Shown here: piece by piece, positions 60,009 to 64,000 of the stretch
Layout: each line of letters opens with the position of its first letter
Position numbering within the stretch: position 1 is the stretch's first letter
From: Przewalskia tangutica
Taxonomy: Eukaryota > Streptophyta > Magnoliopsida > Solanales > Solanaceae
Assembly (NCBI GenBank): GCA_029844215.1
Contig: CM056727.1
Span: 22,915,450 to 22,979,449 of the forward strand
DNA length: 64,000 bases
Direction of reading: 5' to 3'
Notes under the pieces: model-generated
The model's database searches: none
What the model saw: the letters and a program-made list of their open reading frames with translations, nothing else
Told to the model about the DNA's origin: nothing
Translations under genes and position numbers: made by a program

Positions 60009-63000
60009 TCAAATTCTTCTAAGAAAGGCCAATCTCTTATCAAGTTCCTCAACATCCGCAGCAGTGTCAGAACTGCATTGACATTGGGAAGAATTGTTAA
60101 GTAAACTAATAGTTCAAAGTTCAACTCGTGATGCAACACAATCAAACGGAAAGAACATAGTAGCGAACCTCATGTTCCTAGAAGAACTAGGAAGGATCTT
60201 CTTAGGAGTCATTTCATATTAATTTCATGTCTAAAAGAATATATACTATTTTCTGAATTGTTCTGACCAAAACGAATGTGGAGGAATTCTAGATTGGCTC
60301 AGTACATGCATCAATAAAATGTCATAGTCAGAATTTGGACAAAAAAGGGCAGTAAGTGGAGGAATTCTCGATTGGCTCAGTACATGCATCAATGCACTAA
60401 GCTCGCTATGTGCGGGGTCCGGGGAAGGGCCGGACCAAGCAGTGTAAAACAACCGTCATGATCAGACAGAAAGGAAGTATCAAAGAAGATATACTGTGCC
60501 TATAAGTTGAGAATTGACTGACAGTTTGATATGGAAATGCAGAGAAACGTTGCTCGACACATGTCGGCACACAAATCCAGCTTAAGTACATCAGATAATA
60601 CATGATACAAAACAGTTCCACATACCTAGGGGGGGCAACATTATCGACTTTCTTCGATGCAATTCGACCTTTTGGGGCTGAAGATAACTGCCAAAATAAA
60701 AATCAATAATGAACAAACCAGCTGCAAACTAAAGATGATAAAAAACAACTGATCAATACGCTCAACTATCCTTAATTCCAAACCTACCTGCGAGGCAATG
60801 TCCACACCAATCTCGTCCAGCACCTACAAATGAAATCCAAATTAGAGAAGTTGACCAGAAAAAATACATCACACATACAAAAGATGAGAGTTGCGGAGAT
60901 GAGGATGCTAAGATGGATGTGTGGGCATACAAGGAGATATAGGATTAGGAATGATGATATCCGGGATAAAGTGGAAGTGGTCTCGGTGGAGGATAAGATG
61001 CGGGAAGCGAGGTTGAGATGGTTCGGGCATGTGCAGAGGAGAGACACAGATGCCCCAGTGCGGAGGTGTGAGAGGTTGGCTATGGATGGGTTCAGGAGGG
61101 GTAGAGGTAGGCCACAGAAATATTTGGGAGAGGTGATTAGACGGGATATGGCGTAGGTGCAACTTACTGAGGACATGACCTTAGATAGGGGGTTGTGAAG
61201 GACACGGATTAGGGTAAAAGGGTAGTAGGTAATCGAGCGTAGTCCTCTTTACGCTTACAAAATGATAGTGTAGTGTTATTATTGTAGGTTCGATTAGTCT
61301 GTCACACTTATAGACGCATTATTGCTCTTTAGTATTCTGTAGTTTGAATCATGTTGCGATGTGTTCTTTAGTGTAATTAATTTATCTTATTTAGTTGTGT
61401 TAGCTACTGCTTCCGGTTAGCTACTGCTTCCTGTTGTTAGAATGCGTTACCATTGCGTATTTGATTTTTACTATATGCATGTCCACATTAATTTAATTTC
61501 CCGTTCTGAGTCTGACCGTTTCTCATACTTTGTTTTGCTTTGCTTGTTGCTTGATTATGTTTTGTCTTGAGCCGAGGGTCTCTCAGAAACATCCGCTCTA
61601 CCTACCAAGGTGGAGGTGAGGTCTGTGTACATTCTACCCTCCCTAGACCCCACATTGTGGGATTTCACTGAGTATGTTGTTATTGTTGTTGACCAGAAAA
61701 AATACAATAGAAGACAGAAACTGCGTGATGAATAATGAATAGTTGAACCTGGTTTGTAAGCTCCTCAGTTTCTTCTTCAGCTTCATCTTTATCCAAAGTC
61801 TCATCAATGGACTCTGACATCATCTCAATCTGGAAAATCAGATTTTTAGATCAGTATGCTTAGGCTGAACTTCACACACCAAACGGAAATGTTCTGCTTA
61901 GTTGCCTTCAAGACATTGCATTTGTCCATAATAGAAGAGAACTCATAGCATGAAGTAAGTCAATAATGTGATGCATCACTTGGAAGGGTAAATGTGCTTA
62001 CTGTCATGTCCAGCTGTGATGACTGCTTCTGGAATTCCCTGATCACTTTAATTTGTTTTGCAGGTGCCATTTGCTGAGAAGTAAGAACACAAAGAATAAA
62101 CCAATTAAAGGGATTTACACCTAAATAATAATGGTGGCAAACAAAATGGATGAGCTAAAAGGCTAGGCTGTAGGAAACAAATATTTCACTTTCAAAAGTT
62201 CTGATAATTTGAAAAGAAAGGGGAAAAGAAACTCACAACCAACAAATACTTTGTACCTTGTTCATGGCAGTCATCGCTTTAGTTGCACCTTTCATTCCAG
62301 TCGACATAGAGGTGGCTAGCATATAGTGCCTGCAGAAGAGAAAGGAAGCTACGTATAAGATCCACTAAAATTTTCAATTGCTTGTTCATAAACAATAATA
62401 ATCTGGAGAAAATTGACCTGTGTATGAGTTGCTACACCCCTAATCTGAGCACGACTACCTTGCAAATTGACAATTTGTTGCCGCAGTCGCACAAGTTGAC
62501 GAGCTAGAATTTTAGTGGCGGCCTGACAAGTCATCAAAGTGCGTGAGCAAGATTTACTGGGGGGGGGGGGGGGGGGGGTATGGGTAATGTGCAGATTACA
62601 GCGGATGAATGAGTTCTTTCCTCGTCCCTTCTTAAAACAATGCCATGCATTCCACAGCAGTTGAGCACGCTACATTAAAAGAACTACCTTTGATCACATA
62701 GTATAATGTTCCTATTACCACTAAAGCCTGCAACGGAATCGAATTCTTAATAAATAACTATGCCTCAAATTTATTTAATCATTCATTCTACATCAGTTGA
62801 GCACGCTACATTAAAAGAACTACCTTTGATCACATAGTATAATGTTAATGTTACCACCAAAGCCTGCAACTGAATCTAGTTCTTAACAAATAACTAAGCG
62901 TCGAATTTATTTAGTCATCTATTCCACAACAGTTGAGCACGCTACATTAAAAGAACTGCCTTTGATCACATAGTATAATGTTCGTATTACCACCAAAACC

Positions 63001-63914
63001 TGCAACTGAATCGAGTTCTTAACAAATAACTAAGCCTCAAATTTATTTAGTCATGATTCAAACTCGAGTTTTATTGAGCTCAAATTGAGTTAAAAAAGAG
63101 GACTCCAATAAATTTTGAGCTTGGATATGAAAAAGGAGATGCTCGGTGGAAAGCTAGCTAACATGGCTCACATCCTGATACAAGCATTTTATATATATAC
63201 ATAAATGCAATACGTACACATTTACAAATTCTGTGGATTATTTGCCGGTGTGAGAATGAACATTAAGAATTTGAAATTAGTTGGGCTCTATAGTTAGTTA
63301 AAACTTTTGTTGAGCTCGAACTCTAGCTCAAGCTCTAATTCCATCCGAACATTTGGCAAGTATATTTTAATCAAGCTAGTTACCAAGTATAGTTTATTTT
63401 TTCTAATAAATTTCACAAAGACAAATCAATGTCTTTCAAGTTCTGATACTTTACTGTCAAATAATCTTTCTCTACGGTTGTGACAAGATGTTTATGCATG
63501 AGTTCTTTTGAAGGATGATTTATGCAATCTGAGAAAGGCTCAAGACTCAACAACAACAACATACCTAGTGAGATCCCACAAGTGGGGTCTGGGGAGGGTG
63601 GGGTGTACGCAGACCTTACCCTACCTTTGTGGGGTAGAGATGTTGTTTCCGATAGACCCTCGGCTCAGGAGAGAAAGGCTCAAGACTGTTTTTCAAATTC
63701 AGATACTATTCAGTAATTTTCTGTCAGGTTTTTAGTTTATCTTAAATTGTTCAAAAATAATGTGATAAATAATATAACTTAGTTACTAGTGGTTCATGAA
63801 TATCCTTGATCACAATTCCAAGTGAGGTATCATAAAAAATAAATTTAATGAACAAACACTTGCCTCGTTTCCTGTTTTGGCTGTTTTCTTGATCTCTGCA
63901 ACTAACTTCTTCTC
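60009..63914 (-). CDS. VPS2: ESCRT-III subunit VPS2/CHMP2-like, 5' end outside the window, frameshifted
   Basis: VPS2 proteins polymerise in ESCRT-III on endosomes and help sort cargo into multivesicular bodies. Exons in view are 63864-63914, 62418-62522, 62257-62329, 62002-62073, 61749-61829, 60788-60823, 60626-60687 and 60009-60072. They encode EKKLVAEIKKTAKTGNE, AATKILARQLVRLRQQIVNL, GSRAQIRGVATHTQ, MKGATKAMTAMNK, VIREFQKQSSQLDMT, EAEEETEELTNQ, VLDEIGVDIASQ, LSSAPKGRIASKK and DVEELDKRLAFLRRI, in Snf7-family order with the C-terminal MIM-like helix. Exon 62257-62329 has 73 bases where phase requires 72: an extra C on the coding strand in gctagccacctct shifts the frame. The donor after 63864 is GC (gag|gcaagt). 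The 60824-61748 intron holds a LINE. The N-terminal basic helix lies beyond 64000. Confidence 0.88.
60279..60440 (-). repeat. SINE fragment with an internal copy of its own flank, in a VPS2 intron
   Basis: gtggaggaattct + gattggctcagtacatgca + tcaat occurs at about 60279-60316 and again at about 60356-60393. The second copy lies between two parts of a reverse-oriented SINE fragment: aaaaaagggca before it, and tgcactaagctcgctatg with gtccggggaagggccgga after it. Confidence 0.7.
60869..61687 (+). mobile_element. 5'-truncated LINE in a VPS2 intron
   Basis: A perfect 19-bp target-site duplication (gttgaccagaaaaaataca) at 60850-60868 and 61688-61706. The coding part is the C-terminal end of a LINE reverse-transcriptase ORF: MRVAEMRMLRWMCGHTRR, VEDKMREARLRWFGHVQRRD, RRCERLAMDGFRRGRGRPQK, then YLGEVIRRDMA and a stop. 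The 3' end carries ggtctgtgtacattctaccc and a gttgttattgttgtt tail. 819 bp, antisense to the host gene, not disrupting an exon. Confidence 0.92.
62559..62578 (+). repeat. G20 homopolymer in a VPS2 intron
   Basis: Twenty G in a row, 37 bases beyond the upstream end of exon 62418-62522. Homopolymers of this length are prone to length error in assemblies. Confidence 0.9.
62650..63055. repeat. Tandem repeat, about 137-bp unit, three copies, in a VPS2 intron
   Basis: cagttgagcacgctacatta, then aaagaactacctttgatcac and atagtataatgtt recur starting near 62657, 62794 and 62930. The third copy fades into atttagtcatgattcaaac. Confidence 0.85.
63548..63670 (-). mobile_element. SINE (gttgttgtt-tailed type) in a VPS2 intron
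   Basis: A perfect 17-bp duplication (gagaaaggctcaagact) at 63531-63547 and 63671-63687. The body, read on the minus strand, starts gccgagggtctatcggaaac and ends in a (gtt)n tail. 123 bp. Confidence 0.92.
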
Positions 63915-64000
63915 CTACAAGTTGGTGAAAAATAAGAATTACATAAGTTAACAAATAAGTAGATAACTAACACATAAGAAAAAGATGAGTATTGTAAGAA

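Overview
This is plant nuclear DNA, most likely from a member of the Solanaceae. The evidence is split genes with AT-rich GT-AG introns, plant-only families (CASP-like, LSD1 zinc finger, berberine-bridge-like enzyme, JMJ14/15/18-type demethylase), and repeated SINEs of the kind common in Solanaceae. One SINE type carries a 'gaccttacc ... tgtttccgatagaccctcggct' core and a gttgttgtt tail. The other carries a 'gggtccggggaagggccgga' core. I cannot name the genus.

Layout: 336-2458 solo LTR; 2520-3175 foldback and pyrimidine-rich tandem repeat; 4426-13078 (minus) a complete 11-exon JmjN/JmjC/C5HC2/FYR histone demethylase with SINE scraps and a solo LTR in its introns; 15654-24510 a transposon block (Stowaway MITE, copia gag remnant, degenerate Ty1/copia element on the minus strand, extra LTR); 25141-26342 (minus) a three-exon CASP-like membrane protein; 27395-31930 (minus) LSD1; 33143-34868 a hAT MITE and a dead copia fragment; 35350-37780 gene scraps; 38515-54084 a nested retrotransposon stack; 55670-56494 an intronless ARIADNE fragment beside a copia 3' LTR; 57948-59588 (plus) an intact single-exon BBE-like oxidase; 60009-63914+ (minus) the 3' eight coding exons of an ESCRT-III VPS2 homologue, with its 5' end outside the window.

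The stack at 38515-54084 can be ordered from target-site duplications. A Ty1/copia element (TSD gtatt) was hit by an Athila-like LTR element whose solo LTR remains (TSD atgta). It was hit again by a second Athila-like element, now joined by a deletion to the host element's 3' LTR. That second element was then interrupted by a third family, now a 3,030-bp solo LTR (TSD atttc). The same third family left the solo LTR at 336-2458, in opposite orientation.

The host genes share no pathway: chromatin (JMJ), cell-death control (LSD1), membrane scaffold (CASPL), secreted FAD oxidase (BBE-like) and endosomal sorting (VPS2). JMJ, CASPL, LSD1 and BBE-like reading frames are intact. VPS2 carries a one-base frameshift. 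The most unusual pattern is a GC-rich module built on gcgccgcggc-type motifs that recurs inside otherwise unrelated retroelement families and is hypervariable between the two LTRs of one element. I found no clearly new protein-coding system. Exon limits were read by eye from splice consensus and family knowledge, without transcript data.
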